This document shows positions 37,667 through 48,876 of a stretch of DNA of 64,000 bases, piece after piece. The DNA is from Prostheceraeus crozeri (taxonomy: Eukaryota; Platyhelminthes; Polycladida; Euryleptidae): assembly GCA_907163375.1 (NCBI GenBank), contig CAJQUW010003430.1, positions 62,001 to 126,000 on the forward strand, given 5' to 3'. The stretch's first letter is position 1; every line of letters begins with the position of its first letter. Position numbers and translations under genes: made by a program. The notes beneath the pieces were generated by a model. It was not told where the DNA came from. It was given only the letters and a program-made list of their open reading frames with translations, and searched no databases.

Positions 37667-39975
37667 TAGGGACGAAAAAATATGCTCTAAAAATCATTGA
37701 AATATGCGCCTAAATATTCTCTAAAAATAGTCGAAATATGCTCTTTTATATGCCCTAACGAAGAACTAAATTACGCATGACAATAAACAATACGCATTTT
37801 TCTGATAGGTATATGTCTAATACATTGATATGTAGGCTATATCTGTTGTGAAATAACAAAAGAAAAATGCAAGTAGAATGTTTCAGAAGCCTTCAAACAA
37901 TCTAATACTAGGGCAAATGCGTAAAATTTGTGTAGATTCATTATAATATGTATAACTAATACCGGTACCTGGTTAGCTATAATAATACTTTGAAATAGGT
38001 CCTTCTATAATATCAATAAATACAAGTATAAGAATAACCATGATAAAACTAATATTCCTGGTAACTTCAATTTTTTTTTTTTTGGAAACCAATCGTGAGT
38101 TGAAGTGAACGACAATGTGCTGTTGCAAATGTTCGGCAGTCAGGTTACAGCGATTGCTACGAAAAAAAGCTTTGAACGCACTGAAACTGCGTTCCACATC
38201 TGCACTGGTCAATGGAGCAAATTTCATATTCAGGAGCATATCATTCGAGAAGCTATGAACCAAAGAAGAAAATTCACCATCCAGTGACTTTCTAATGTTT
38301 CTGATTTCGTCCCATCCGGGATTCTTTTCCAAACATGAAGTCAACTTACTCAAAGCGGTAAACCCTGTATCGCCTATGGCTTCAAGTGACTTCTTCAAAT
38401 TTTCGATGATGTCGAGTGATTCAAAAATGGTCAGACCTTTTGTTTCCAATTTAGTAATGCAATTCGCAATGATACTAAACTTAGTCGCAATCGTAAGCAA
38501 TTCAACACGTAAATTTTCCTCATTGAACAGTTCATGAGCTTGTTCAATGCAAGTAGCATCACTTGCATTTACACTCAAAATAAAATCTTTCATCTTTTCA
38601 AAATTTTCAGCATGATATACCGTATAGTTTAACCACGTACCCCACCGAGTTACAACAGGACCGTCCGTTCAACAGATGTCCGTTCAAGAAGAAGTTGACG
38701 TCTCATCGGCGCCTTCACAAAAATTTGCTTAGTGAGTGATATCAAAAGATTTGCCTTCGGATAGAGAAGTCTAACTGTTTCCGCTACCCTATGCAGAGCA
38801 TGAGCCAAACAGGTCAAATGAATCATGCAAGGATACAACGGCTTCAGGGACGCACCCATCTTCTTCATGTAGGCCGTGCCATCAGTTAAAAGCAAAAGCA
38901 CTTTGTTATACTGCAATTTTTCCGGTCATAAAATAATAAGAGCATCATTTACTGCTTGAGCCACGCTGTTGCCATTCACAGACTGCAGAATCGTAGAGCT
39001 CAGCAGAAGCGGCTCATGATATTCACTTGCATTCAATGATCCAATAAGTATATTACAGATGTATCGATTCATACAATCAGATGCCTCGTCGACAATGAGG
39101 TAAACGTAATTGTCACCAATTTCTTTGCGAATCTGTTGAATACATTCAACGTAAACTTCTTGCAGTTTTCCTCGAACGGTTGTAACAGAAGGCATGTTAA
39201 ACGAGGGAATGTATTGTTTAAAAAAGCCTCGAAGTTTGGGGTGTTCCATTTTTTGTAGTGGAATATCAGCACCAACAAAGGCTTCACAAATGTCGCGATT
39301 AAAAGTCTGTTGTTTGTCGCAATAACTCTTATCCACCATGTTTTTGAAAAGTTGTGTCGAATGAACTTTTGACTTTGCAGTACGTTTGCATCCTTCTGCA
39401 TGTGCCTTAGTATTTACATGCTGATCTACTTGGCTTCGTTTACATGCGACGACATTTTTATCGCATACTTTGCAATGAAGTACTTCGCCATCTGTACTGA
39501 ACACTTCTGCACCAAAAATATTGATAAATGTCCGCAGACGTGACGATGTAGTGGATTTCACCTCCGGCATGATGCTGAGAATGATGTCTACTGGTTAACT
39601 GCTAACGCCAAGACAATCATTAACATTGAACTAAGAGAATATAATCGAATGTGTTATGAGTGGAGACGGAGATTGGCTAACCAATACGTTGTGTGATAAT
39701 AGGACACTCGAGAAGCGTTGCTTGGCACGCTGAATTTCCTGGAAAACATGAATTATGACGTACCACCGCTGCTGTCCTCTGCGCCGTTGGCTTAACGAAG
39801 TTGAAAAAAGTTGTTCTCCATCGGTCTACTTACGACAAGCTACAAGAGTCTGTTGTCAAAGTAATAGAATATGCACTTAATTCTTGAAAAACGCAAAATA
39901 TGCTTTTATATGCTTTTATTACGAAAAACGATAAAATATGCATTTATATGCTTAATGCATATTTCTTCGTCCCTG
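37667..39975. mobile_element. hAT element A (2.3 kb) with perfect TSD
   Basis: Termini are TAGGGACGAAAAAATATGC and, on the other strand, CAGGGACGAAGAAATATGC. CAGATGAC flanks both sides (37659-37666, 39976-39983). Both subterminal regions carry many ATATGC words, likely transposase-binding sites. It sits inside LINE E. With one stop and one shift in the transposase and a perfect duplication, it is one of the younger insertions in the window. Confidence 0.95.
37973..39570 (-). pseudogene. hAT transposase of element A, nearly intact
   Basis: Encodes the cut-and-paste transposase. Starting at ATG 39570 (MPEVKSTTSS), it has a BED-like finger C-x2-C-x14-H-x5-H (VLHCKVCDKN to NTKAH, about residues 30-60) and the first catalytic Asp region YLIVDEASD (about residue 160). 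An in-frame TGA follows ALIIL (about 38926); the frame then continues with the second Asp region LLLLTDGTAYMKKMG. Near 38670 the frame shifts, after which VVTRWGTWLNYTVYH and the C-terminal dimerisation segment SADVERSFSAFKAFF with LTAEHLQQHI are read. Only these two breaks were seen. A short tail of apparently extra codons follows the normal end. The finger plus the ADVERSFS segment place it in hAT with good confidence; it resembles the CGGBP1-related group (inference). Confidence 0.9.
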
Positions 39976-40794
39976 CAGATGACTGTCTCCAAATGTTTCG
40001 AGATCTTCAGTGTAAAACGCATTCCAGAGACCACCTTCTTTGCACTCATTCTAAATCACATCCATTATGACAATGCCTTGATGTACAACATCTGAGATCG
40101 GAAAAGTACGACTTTCTCCTCTACTTCTCACAGCCGTTGTACAGTTCCTGTACCAGTGTACATGTACTGCACAGGGACTTTACTGATTTCAATTTTCGTA
40201 AATTCTTTTATTGTTTGTTATTATGCGATTCTTTTTCATACAAATACATAAATTCTGTTCTACTCAGCATCAGACATTGGACGGCAACATTCTGGTACTT
40301 CCAGTTTGTGACAACATTTCCAAATTAGCTTCCTTGGGACCGCATCATAAGCCTTTGCAAGATCGACAAATGCTGCATGAAAGGGCTTACTTTTCTCTCA
40401 GAATGCTTCCATCGCCATTCATGCAAAATTCTGGGTCAGATGCACCAAGTCCTGATCTGAAGCCAAATTGACTCCCATTCATTTCAATAAGATACCACAG
40501 TCACTTCCTCAACATCGTCTCCAGGGGCCGTATCAATAGAGATAGCACTAGCCTAGCACTACCCTAGTGCTAGCCTAGCAGCAACTTCCGTATTAATAGA
40601 GCTAGCATTTGCTATAGCATTTCCTAGGGGTAGCGCTAGGCAAGTTGCTACTAGGGGCAGTAGCAACTTGAGTTCCGCATTAATAGAGAAAGCCTAGCGT
40701 CAGCTCCGGCGCCAGTTAATGCTTGATCAAGTTTCATTGACGTGCCGATTCAGCGCGCAGCTGCATTCACCACCTGCACTCACGCCCGGCAATC

Positions 40795-41660
40795 GAGTCA
40801 TAGAAATCTGGCAATTCGACGCACATTCCGAGTGAAAATATTTTGAAGCGCGCGCGTTCAGTGTTAACAATATAAGTGTGAATGTCGGAGATCAAAGCAA
40901 TTTACTTCATTCCCGCCTGTTGACTCTTATCATTCAGAGAAGATAAAACATCGAAATAACTGTTTTGCTAATGAACGATTGTCAAATAGTTTAATATATG
41001 AAATGGGGCTCATTCTAATCGACATAATCTCCCGATCTTCAATATGACATCAGAATGAACTAATTTTGCAAGTTATGAAGAAAAGAATACATTCTTCACA
41101 GTAAATGAATATGATGACGTCCTCAGCTTGTGGTGTTTAACGTCCTACACAATAGAGTGAAATGTAACGCGAGTATCAGCAGTAAACTATTTGCGGTTGA
41201 AAGGATGAATTTAAGAATTTTAGCCCCTTGACATCTCCGCACGTGCATTGAACTCCAAATTATGATTACTGTAATAGAGAACCTGAATTAACTCTACGAA
41301 ATTTTAAAACAATCCCTATAATTTTGCTGGAACAGTAGCGAAAATGTGGAGTATAGAAATCTGCCAATTAGACGCTCAACTTCGAAATAAAATTTGTACA
41401 TGCGCGCGGGTTCGGCTTTAACAATACAAGGTTGTTTGCTGGAGATTAAAGTTCCGTCTTTCCTGCCCGGCTGTTGACACTTATCATTCAGAGAAGATAA
41501 AACATCAAAAATTATGAAACCTTTCTTATGAATAATGGTTGAATAATTCGATGCATGAAATGGGGCTCATTCCAATCGGTATGTTCTTCCGATCTATAAT
41601 GTAACATAATAATTAGCTAAATTTCAAAGTGTAAAAACTGTGTAGAATACATTTCTAATA
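40795..41660. repeat. Diverged internal direct repeat (about 540-bp period)
   Basis: Inside the CTAG element, 40795-41110 and about 41335-41660 share AGAAATCTG(G/C)CAATT, ATCATTCAGAGAAGATAAAA, GAAATGGGGCTCATTC and other blocks. Substitutions and small indels are common, so the duplication predates the copy's insertion. Confidence 0.75.
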
Positions 41661-42746
41661 ATATGTTGCCAAGCAAGTGACACAACATATGACACACCCC
41701 TACCGCACACGATGGAGCAATGGCAATCCAACTCAATGTGTAGTCTCTGTCTCATTATTTTGGTAGGTATTAGAAAGTAATTCTTTACAATTAACATCTA
41801 TGCGTAGTGGGATCCTCCCATGCCATGATCGCTCTAATTATGAATTTAAAGTATGCGCTAAAATCTGAGAATGAAATATCAGAAAATATATTTTTCTTTG
41901 AAAAATCCGAAAATAAATCCCTCGAATCGTCTGACTTATTACATTGTGAACAAGTCACTACATATAAATATAATTTGATGGATTATTGTAATTCCTATCT
42001 TGAACGTTTTTTTATCAAATCATTAGCAGTGTCAGATGTATTGATTTGGAGTTTTCTTCTTACTCTCTGAATTTCTTCTGTTATCTGAATTATTTCCGAA
42101 TTACTTTCTGAAGCCTTTTGGAGAGAAAATGTTTGTCAATTTATCGCCAATACATCTTGATTCTCATCAGGCTACTGAGATAAAGAATTACAATTCGATT
42201 ACTTATCAATTTTAAGCACACTATTTCATCACAATTTCATTATCATACAAATTTATCAACGATTGTGAATGTCAAGCAATTTGAAACGCGCTTGTAGGGA
42301 TATTCAAAAATGCGCTTGAGATTCTAAAATAGCAAACCCACGATTCAGTAAATTCAGTAGCTATGAAAATCACGGAAATTTTGCACCGTTATATTACTCC
42401 ATGCGCAAGCAATTAGTATCAATGATAATCTATTTTGACGTCATTAGGTGAAATTTATAAATAGGAATATTGGTTATCTAAATGTTGAAAATAACTATCC
42501 ATTTATCAGGACGTCTAGTACAAAAGTGTAATGCACAAATAGACTGTGTCGCTTAAATTCCATTTTAGCGCAAAATTTATTCAGTTATGGAATAACTTTT
42601 ATAATTGCAGTTTGTGATTCGACATGATTATTCAAATTAGAAAAATCACACACCATCTTGAAGCCAATGCGCTCAACATTACCATGCTGTAAACATCACA
42701 TTAGATATCCTTCAATATTGCTCTTAAATATTCAATCTAGCATCAT

Positions 42747-42776
42747 CCCTAGCAAGGTCTCGACCTTGCTAGGGAA
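42747..42776. repeat. 30-bp near-perfect palindrome
   Basis: TCCCTAGCAAGGTC is followed by two bases and its reverse complement GACCTTGCTAGGGA. It marks the inner edge of the right terminal region of the CTAG element. Confidence 0.85.
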
Positions 42777-43149
42777 TTTGCCAGATTTTGGACATAGCGC
42801 TAGGGTAGTGCTAGGCTAGCACTACGATAGTTACTATCTTTATTAATACGACATCCTAGCGCTAGGTCTCAGACATAGTGCTAGCCTAGCGCTACCCTCT
42901 TGCTACCTTTATTAATACGGAAGTTGCTGCGAGGTTAGCACTAGGGTAGAGCCAGGGTAGTGGTAGGCTAGTGCTACCTTCATTAATACGGTCCCAGCGC
43001 TAGGTCTCAGACATAGTGCTAGCCTAGTGCTACCCTTTTGCTACCTTTATTAATACGGAAGTGCTAGGCTAGTGCTATCTCTATTAATACGTCCCCAGAA
43101 GCTTCGAAGTCAAGCACTATTATGGAGCTTTTCCGTCATTCCCCCTACC

Positions 43150-43215
43150 CTACCGCCGGATGCCCTACCTGGCGACTTCCAGTGATACTTACATGGCTCG
43201 ACTTGTGCCATGTCA
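43150..43215 (-). mobile_element. SINE core fragment
   Basis: GCCGGATGCCCTACCTGGCGA and CTTCCAGTGATACTT match the core of the SINE at 8407-8603. It adjoins the 5' edge of LINE E and lacks the tRNA-like head. Confidence 0.6.
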
Positions 43216-43339
43216 TTTACATTCCCAGTAATCAAGTTTGCTCATCAATCTTTACCTTTACTACAGCCTCTGCTGCTAGTGTTTCCAAAGGAGCAACTAG
43301 ATCAGAATTAGCACCTGTAGACGCCCTAGAGTAGACTTA

Positions 43340-43455
43340 AGGTCCATTCACACCGGACGCGGCGCGTCCGGTGTGAATAGCCCATAGCTTCATTAAAGTT
43401 CTGAACGAAAATTCTGGACGTGTAAGGACACGCCGCGTCCGGTGTGAATGGACCT
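43340..43455. mobile_element. 116-bp MITE with GC-rich palindromic ends
   Basis: Starts AGGTCCATTCACACCGGACG and ends in its reverse complement CGTCC-GGTGTGAATGGACCT. The left end is itself a hairpin (ACACCGGACGCG-GCGCGTCCGGTGT region). The flanks are TTA on the left and CTA on the right, so any 3-bp duplication is imperfect. Non-coding. Confidence 0.8.
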
Positions 43456-43891
43456 CTAGGCTTCCTGGTCTGCATTAACTTTGCTTCTTTGCTTGTGTGA
43501 GTTAGTGAAATTGTTATCTTATTGAAATGTTGGTGACATAGTGCTGCAAATTGAAGTTCATAAAGTCAAGTATTTACTGAAGTCGCTTTTGCACGAAATT
43601 GCAATTATTAGTTGAAATGATTTGATAAATAGTCAATTCTGTCCTTCATGCTGTCATTTATTGTCTTCCTGAGCATGAACCGGGCAACATCCCTGAAGTG
43701 TTAATGTCAGGAATCAGGATCAGTCGTGTAGAAAACGACGACATTGATTAAATTTGTCGATAAGGATGAATAAAAAATGTCATGCATCATATTATTTTCA
43801 CCTTCATATTTTTCATATAGAGGTAGCTCATGCCCATGTGCCCTTATAGAGTAATTGCGCGTTTTCGTGCTTGTGCATAAATTCCGCTCTT
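43456..43891. other. Intergenic, no gene seen
   Basis: Nothing recognised between the MITE and the microsatellite. Confidence 0.5.
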
Positions 43892-44589
<698 letters not shown>

Positions 44590-44591
44590 TA

Positions 44592-44688
44592 CAGTAGCCT
44601 TCTGTCTACAAGGAGTTACACGGTGAGAATCTCCGAGTCGAAGGCGAGGAGATTTCTGTGTAACTCCGAGTAGACAGGTAGCTTGCTG
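44592..44688. repeat. 97-bp hairpin, MITE-like
   Basis: CAGTAGCCTTCTGTCTAC, then GGAGTTACAC and AATCTCC, pair with GGAGATTT, GTGTAACTCC, then GTAGACAGGTAGCTTGCTG. TA precedes the left end and lies one base beyond the right end. A TA-target mariner-type MITE is possible but not proven. Confidence 0.65.
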
Positions 44689-45257
44689 ATATGTAACCCA
44701 CGAGAAGAAATGAAATATACCTAGGCCTATATATTCTATATATGTCTAGGAGTCCATGCCTATGCCTAATCCCAGATTCAGTACCATAGATCCATGCTGC
44801 GCTCTATAGATCCATTTTTATGAGAAACTTAGATATTTTAATGAAACACAAACATAACATTATCTTAAATATCATAGTGATTTGAGCGGAGAAATACTTG
44901 AATTTGAATTCAGCGGAGAAACACAAAGATAAGCATATGATCATGGAAATCTCCACAAGATAGATCAAATATAGTCTATTCTTTTGTGAAATTGGAGAGG
45001 AAGAGTACGGTCATCAACTTTGTAGTAGTGGATTTTGATGATGAGCTGTTAAACTTCAACAATTAGGAAAAGCAGTAGAAAAAGGTTGCGATCAAATAAG
45101 AAAGGAATTGAAAGAAGTCTAGACTCAACACTAGGACGAGAGAAAAGTCACGCTTTACTTCAACTGATTCAAGCGAAGGCATGAATAATGGAAAGTGGCT
45201 CTTGACTACCAGAGTAAGGTATCAAGAGAACTGAATGAGGATTACCTATCAAATGAT
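44689..45257 (+). other. Unassigned, partly coding-like DNA
   Basis: The part from about 44990 has coding-like texture: one frame reads INFVVVDFDDELLNFN, another ERSLDSTLGREKSHALLQ, and the last before the palindromic element WKVALDYQSKVSRELNED. Stops separate them. The last frame continues across the element into 46840-46940. The protein family is not recognised. Confidence 0.35.
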
Positions 45258-45266
45258 GGAGATGAA

Positions 45267-46830
45267 GCGTGTGTGAAGTTAGCGGAACCACCCAGCGGAA
45301 CCATTTTTTGTTATAGCTTAATTCTATTCGAAACAGCTGCTAGTTTGTCAATTTCAGTCTCCTGATTATGAATCTGAGCTCAGATTTCACAAATTAACAG
45401 TCGTTTTTGAGAAAATCAAGTTTGAAGATAAAAGTGGTTCCGCTGTGAAGTTAGCGGAACCATCCAGCGGAACCAATTGCTGAGTCTCGCTGATTGACGC
45501 AGTAAATCAATTTCTTTTGGTCACTACCCGATCAATTTTGTTGTGCTGATCACGAATATGTGCCTCATCTTTCAAAACAATGCAGATTTCACCCGGAAAT
45601 CTGAACTTCACTTTTTCTGTAAGCTGATTGTGAAGTTAGCGGAACCATTTTTTAATACAAAGAATTTTTCAGGAAAAAATCCATCCTCTCCTACTTATTT
45701 TGAAGCTCCTAATCACAAATCTGTAATCAGATTTGCAAAACTCGCCCGCATTGCAAAGATATTCGTCTATGTGGGTCCGCTGTGAAGTTCGCGGAACCAC
45801 CTACTGGCATTAAAATTTCAAATTCTAATTTTTGCAGAGAATCACTGCAATAGACATACCAAGAGAATGGAATTGCTTCACTGATCACGGTTTGCCGTCC
45901 GACTTCATGGGAGGATAAGTACTTGCCGAGAAAAATTGATTTTATGGTTTTCATGGACTTTTCTGCAAGCTGATTGTGAAGTTAGCGGAACCATTTTTTA
46001 ATACAAAGAATTTCTCAGCAAAATCCATCCTGTCCTACTAATTTGAAGCTCCAAATCACAAATCTGTAATCGAATTTGCAAAACTTGCCCGCATTGCAAA
46101 GATATTCCTCTATGTGGGTCCGCTGAGATTCCGATGAAATCCTTGAAAACCGTAAAATCAATTTTTCTCGGCAAGTACTTATCCTCCCATGAAGTCGGAC
46201 GGCAAACCGTGATCAGTGAAGCAATTCCATTCTCTTGGTATGTCTATTGCAGTGATTCTCTGCAAAAATTAGAATTTGAAATTTTAATGCCAGTAGGTGG
46301 TTCCGCGAACTTCACAGCGGACCCACATAGACGAATATCTTTGCAATGCGGGCGAGTTTTGCAAATCTGATTACAGATTTGTGATTAGGAGCTTCAAAAT
46401 AAGTAGGAGAGGATGGATTTTTTCCTGAAAAATTCTTTGTATTAAAAAATGGTTCCGCTAACTTCACAATCAGCTTACAGAAAAAGTGAAGTTCAGATTT
46501 CCGGGTGAAATCTGCATTGTTTTGAAAGATGAGGCACATATTCGTGATCAGCACAACAAAATTGATCGGGTAGTGACCAAAAGAAATTGATTTACTGCGT
46601 CAATCAGCGAGACTCAGCAATTGGTTCCGCTGGATGGTTCCGCTAACTTCACAGCGGAACCACTTTTATCTTCAAACTTGATTTTCTCAAAAACGACTGT
46701 TAATTTGTGAAATCTGAGCTCAGATTCATAATCAGGAGACTGAAATTGACAAACTAGCAGCTGTTTCGAATAGAATTAAGCTATAACAAAAAATGGTTCC
46801 GCTGGGTGGTTCCGCTAACTTCACACACGT
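45267..46830. mobile_element. Mutator-like foldback element, 1.56 kb
   Basis: Two arms of about 689 bp (45267-45955 and 46142-46830) are almost identical inverted copies. Ends read GCGTGTGTGAAGTTAGCGG and, reversed, ACGTGTGTGAAGTTAGCGG. GGAGATGAA lies on both sides (45258-45266, 46831-46839), a 9-bp target duplication. Long terminal inverted repeats plus 9-bp duplications are the hallmark of Mutator-like elements. The word GTGAAGTTAGCGGAACCA recurs several times within each arm, a likely binding-site array. The 186-bp spacer is a diverged copy of an arm segment (45617-45782). No transposase is present; ORFs of about 80 codons in the arms are mirror images of each other and are not genes. Confidence 0.9.
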
Positions 46831-46839
46831 GGAGATGAA

Positions 46840-47100
46840 CTATCTGTTGATCTACCTCTTCATAGAGCTCAAGAAACAATGGCGATCTGTATCCATTTTC
46901 CACATGGAAAACTATTATGTTCCTGTAACAATATTATAATAACTAAACGAAAGGAAGATGAGGGAAGGGTTCCTCCTTGAATTGACGACCACCTCAACAG
47001 CACAAAGTAAGTTTTCATCATATTTATTCTTGCCATATAAATATGCAAATTCTAAATTACTAAATGTATTGATTTAATTACCTTCTAATGCTAGCATGCA
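46840..47100 (+). other. Coding-like flank of foldback element
   Basis: Immediately right of the duplication one frame reads LSVDLPLHRAQETMAICIHF then PHGKLLCSC, in phase with the left flank. It ends at a stop near 46980. Unassigned. Confidence 0.3.
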
Positions 47101-47544
47101 CAGGGTTCCCGCGGCCCTTGAAAACCCTTAAATTTTTAAAAAACAAATTCAAGGCCTTGAATACCCTTGAATTTTGAAATCGCCCTTGAAAACCCTTGAA
47201 TTTTGATGAAGTCATCAATTTCAATATTTTGCGTGTCAAGATTTTGATGTGGTCTACATATCATGTAACACAAATCACTTAATTTTGAAAATGAATATGA
47301 ATATATCTATTAATTAAGCTAGCTGCTTTAATCGGTTTACTCACTTCATCGTTTTCAGATGGTGTTTGCAGCATTAAAGGTCGGCTATATTGTTATTGAT
47401 GTTGACTTCTGGCTTGTAGAGCATTCCAATCTATGAAAAATGAATATGCTGATGACATCTCAATAGCCGAGAAATTTTCAGTTACATTGTTGAAGTAACT
47501 GATGGGATTGTGAACAGTGAACACAAACATTGAAAACAAGACTA

Positions 47545-48876
47545 CAGTGAAACTTCTGTAAACCGGTCCCTCATAAAACCGGTTTTCCCTTCAAACCGGC
47601 CATTCAGAAAAGTCCCTGCCAATATGCATTGCTTTCAGTGAGCATTTTATTCAAAATACCGGCCACCCCTCTATACCGGATATCGGCCGATTTTCTATAT
47701 TTCTTATTATATAAATCAAATGATTTTCACCTCATTATTCCGGCCGGTTCTTTTTGCACACAATAAAGATTTCTTCCTGTATGACAAACTTGTCAAAACT
47801 TCAAGCAAAGATGAGTATTTCAGTCAGTGGTTGGCAATCTCCTCCAAACAGAAGCCGACTTTACGCGCGCGGCTCATTAGACTTCCAAGAATCTCTGAGG
47901 TCAGAAAAAATGAATAAGGATGCGTCAGTCATGTCTCGACCGGTGAAGCGACGACGTGTGGAACTATCTCTCAGTGATAAATTTAACTTAATAAAAGATC
48001 ATGACACCATACCAAAACTCTCACAGAGGCAACTAGCAGAGAAATACAACGTGGGGAAGTCAACTGTTGGTGACATAATTAGGAAAAAAGACGCATATAT
48101 CGACCAGTATGAAAAGAATGCTAACTTAACCAAACAAAGATTGCCAGGGAACTCGGACTCAGGAACGCAGACCCCAGCTTCGATGACCATCTACCAACTG
48201 AAGATGACTCCGATGACTGGGAGAAGGAACTGATAGCCAGTCACACACAACAGCCAGACGCCGAAGAGAGTGACGAGGAAGACGTTACACCAGAGGCGAC
48301 ACCAGAGGAACACCTTTCACTTGAGGAAACACTAGCAGCAGTTAAGAAGATTCATCAGACTACAACCGTCAGTTCCATTCTACAGAAGACGCATACCATC
48401 ATCACCGACCTTGAGCAGCTAGTCGTACAAAAACGTGTCCAGAAGAAGCAGACCATCATAGATAGCTTCTTACAGTAGTGATCTAAGGAACTCATATCTT
48501 AAGTGCTTCTTACAACAATTTTCTAACGATTTGTTTTTTATTGATTCGTTTATTATCGATTTGTTTTCTATCGACTCGTAATTGCAATAAAAGAAAATAC
48601 ATTTCTCTACCCTTTTTTATTACATGCAAGGTATTTACGTACAGTGTATAATGTACAGAAAAATACAACTTTGCATGAGTAAATACTACATGTACAAATA
48701 TATACTCGCACAAATATCAATAAACAAACAAACATCCACATGTACAGTGCTATTTGTATACATGTCTGCAACGTCTTAAGAGAGTACTCAAGACACCTAA
48801 AGACTAAACCGGCCACCCCTCTAAACTGGCCATTATTTCCGGTACGGCCGGTGGCCGGTTTACAGAAGTTTCACTG
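47545..48876 (+). mobile_element. Pogo/Tigger-like element, internally deleted
   Basis: Perfect terminal repeats CAGTGAAACTTCTGTAAACC and GGTTTACAGAAGTTTCACTG, each flanked by TA (47543-47544, 48877-48878), the Tc1/mariner-type target. At 1,332 bp it is about half the length of a full Tigger-type element. It sits inside hAT B. Confidence 0.95.
47910..48478 (+). pseudogene. Tigger-like transposase lacking the DDE core
   Basis: The N-terminus (MNKDASVMSRPVKRRRV) leads into a psq/CENP-B-type helix-turn-helix: LSLSDKFNLIKDHD, LSQRQLAEKYNVGKSTVGDI. This domain would bind the element's ends. After NLTKQR the frame changes at about 48142, and the remaining frame gives ARELGLRNADPSFDDHLP, an acidic linker, LEETLAAVKKIHQTTTV and the tail QKKQTIIDSFLQ, a typical Tigger C-terminus. 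The CENP-B second HTH and the whole DDE integrase domain between them are gone. The frame break coincides with the deletion join. The product, if made, would be a DNA-binding stub and could act as a repressor (inference). Confidence 0.9.

Larger units (their letters stand above)
40525..43095. mobile_element. 2.57-kb element with CTAG-rich terminal repeats
   Basis: The ends are GGGCCGTATCAATAGAGA and, reversed, GGGACGTATTAATAGAGA, both continuing TAGCACTAGCCTAGCACT. CAG lies on each side (40522-40524, 43096-43098), and removing the element restores a LINE E reading (AAG CTT CTG GAG ACG). So a 3-bp duplication is well supported. Each end is a nest of palindromic AGTGCTAGCCTAGCACT and GCGCTAGG words with repeated TATTAATACGG. 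The interior has a diverged direct repeat and no recognised ORF. The superfamily is open: PIF/Harbinger and CMC both make 3-bp duplications, but their usual target and end bases do not fit fully. Confidence 0.85.
36970..43150 (-). mobile_element. LINE family E split by two DNA transposons
   Basis: A minus-strand non-LTR retrotransposon present in three pieces. 43150-43096 ends CLTSKLL. 40521-39976 carries ETMLRK, GSQFGFRSGLGASD, motif A AFVDLAKAYDAVPRKLIW, VIMDVI and the catalytic box as FYTEDLE in place of the usual YADDL. 37666-36970 carries HLDVKQKLE, FRCLGSILNTE, the thumb (VKCEWNSCKKL, then GGRKIPLKIK), RSRRLSWFANV and a terminal SIASDRAQWRR. The order and spacing match one RT when the inserts 40525-43095 and 37667-39975 are set aside. 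The motif style (SQFGF, FRYLGS-like) is that of a widespread animal clade near RTE or CR1; clade not fixed. Stops and shifts occur in all pieces. Confidence 0.8.

Noticed and set aside
45543-46554. 80-codon and 75-codon ORFs in the palindromic element
   Set aside because: Present as mirror copies because the arms are inverted copies. They cross repeated binding-site-like words and have no domain.
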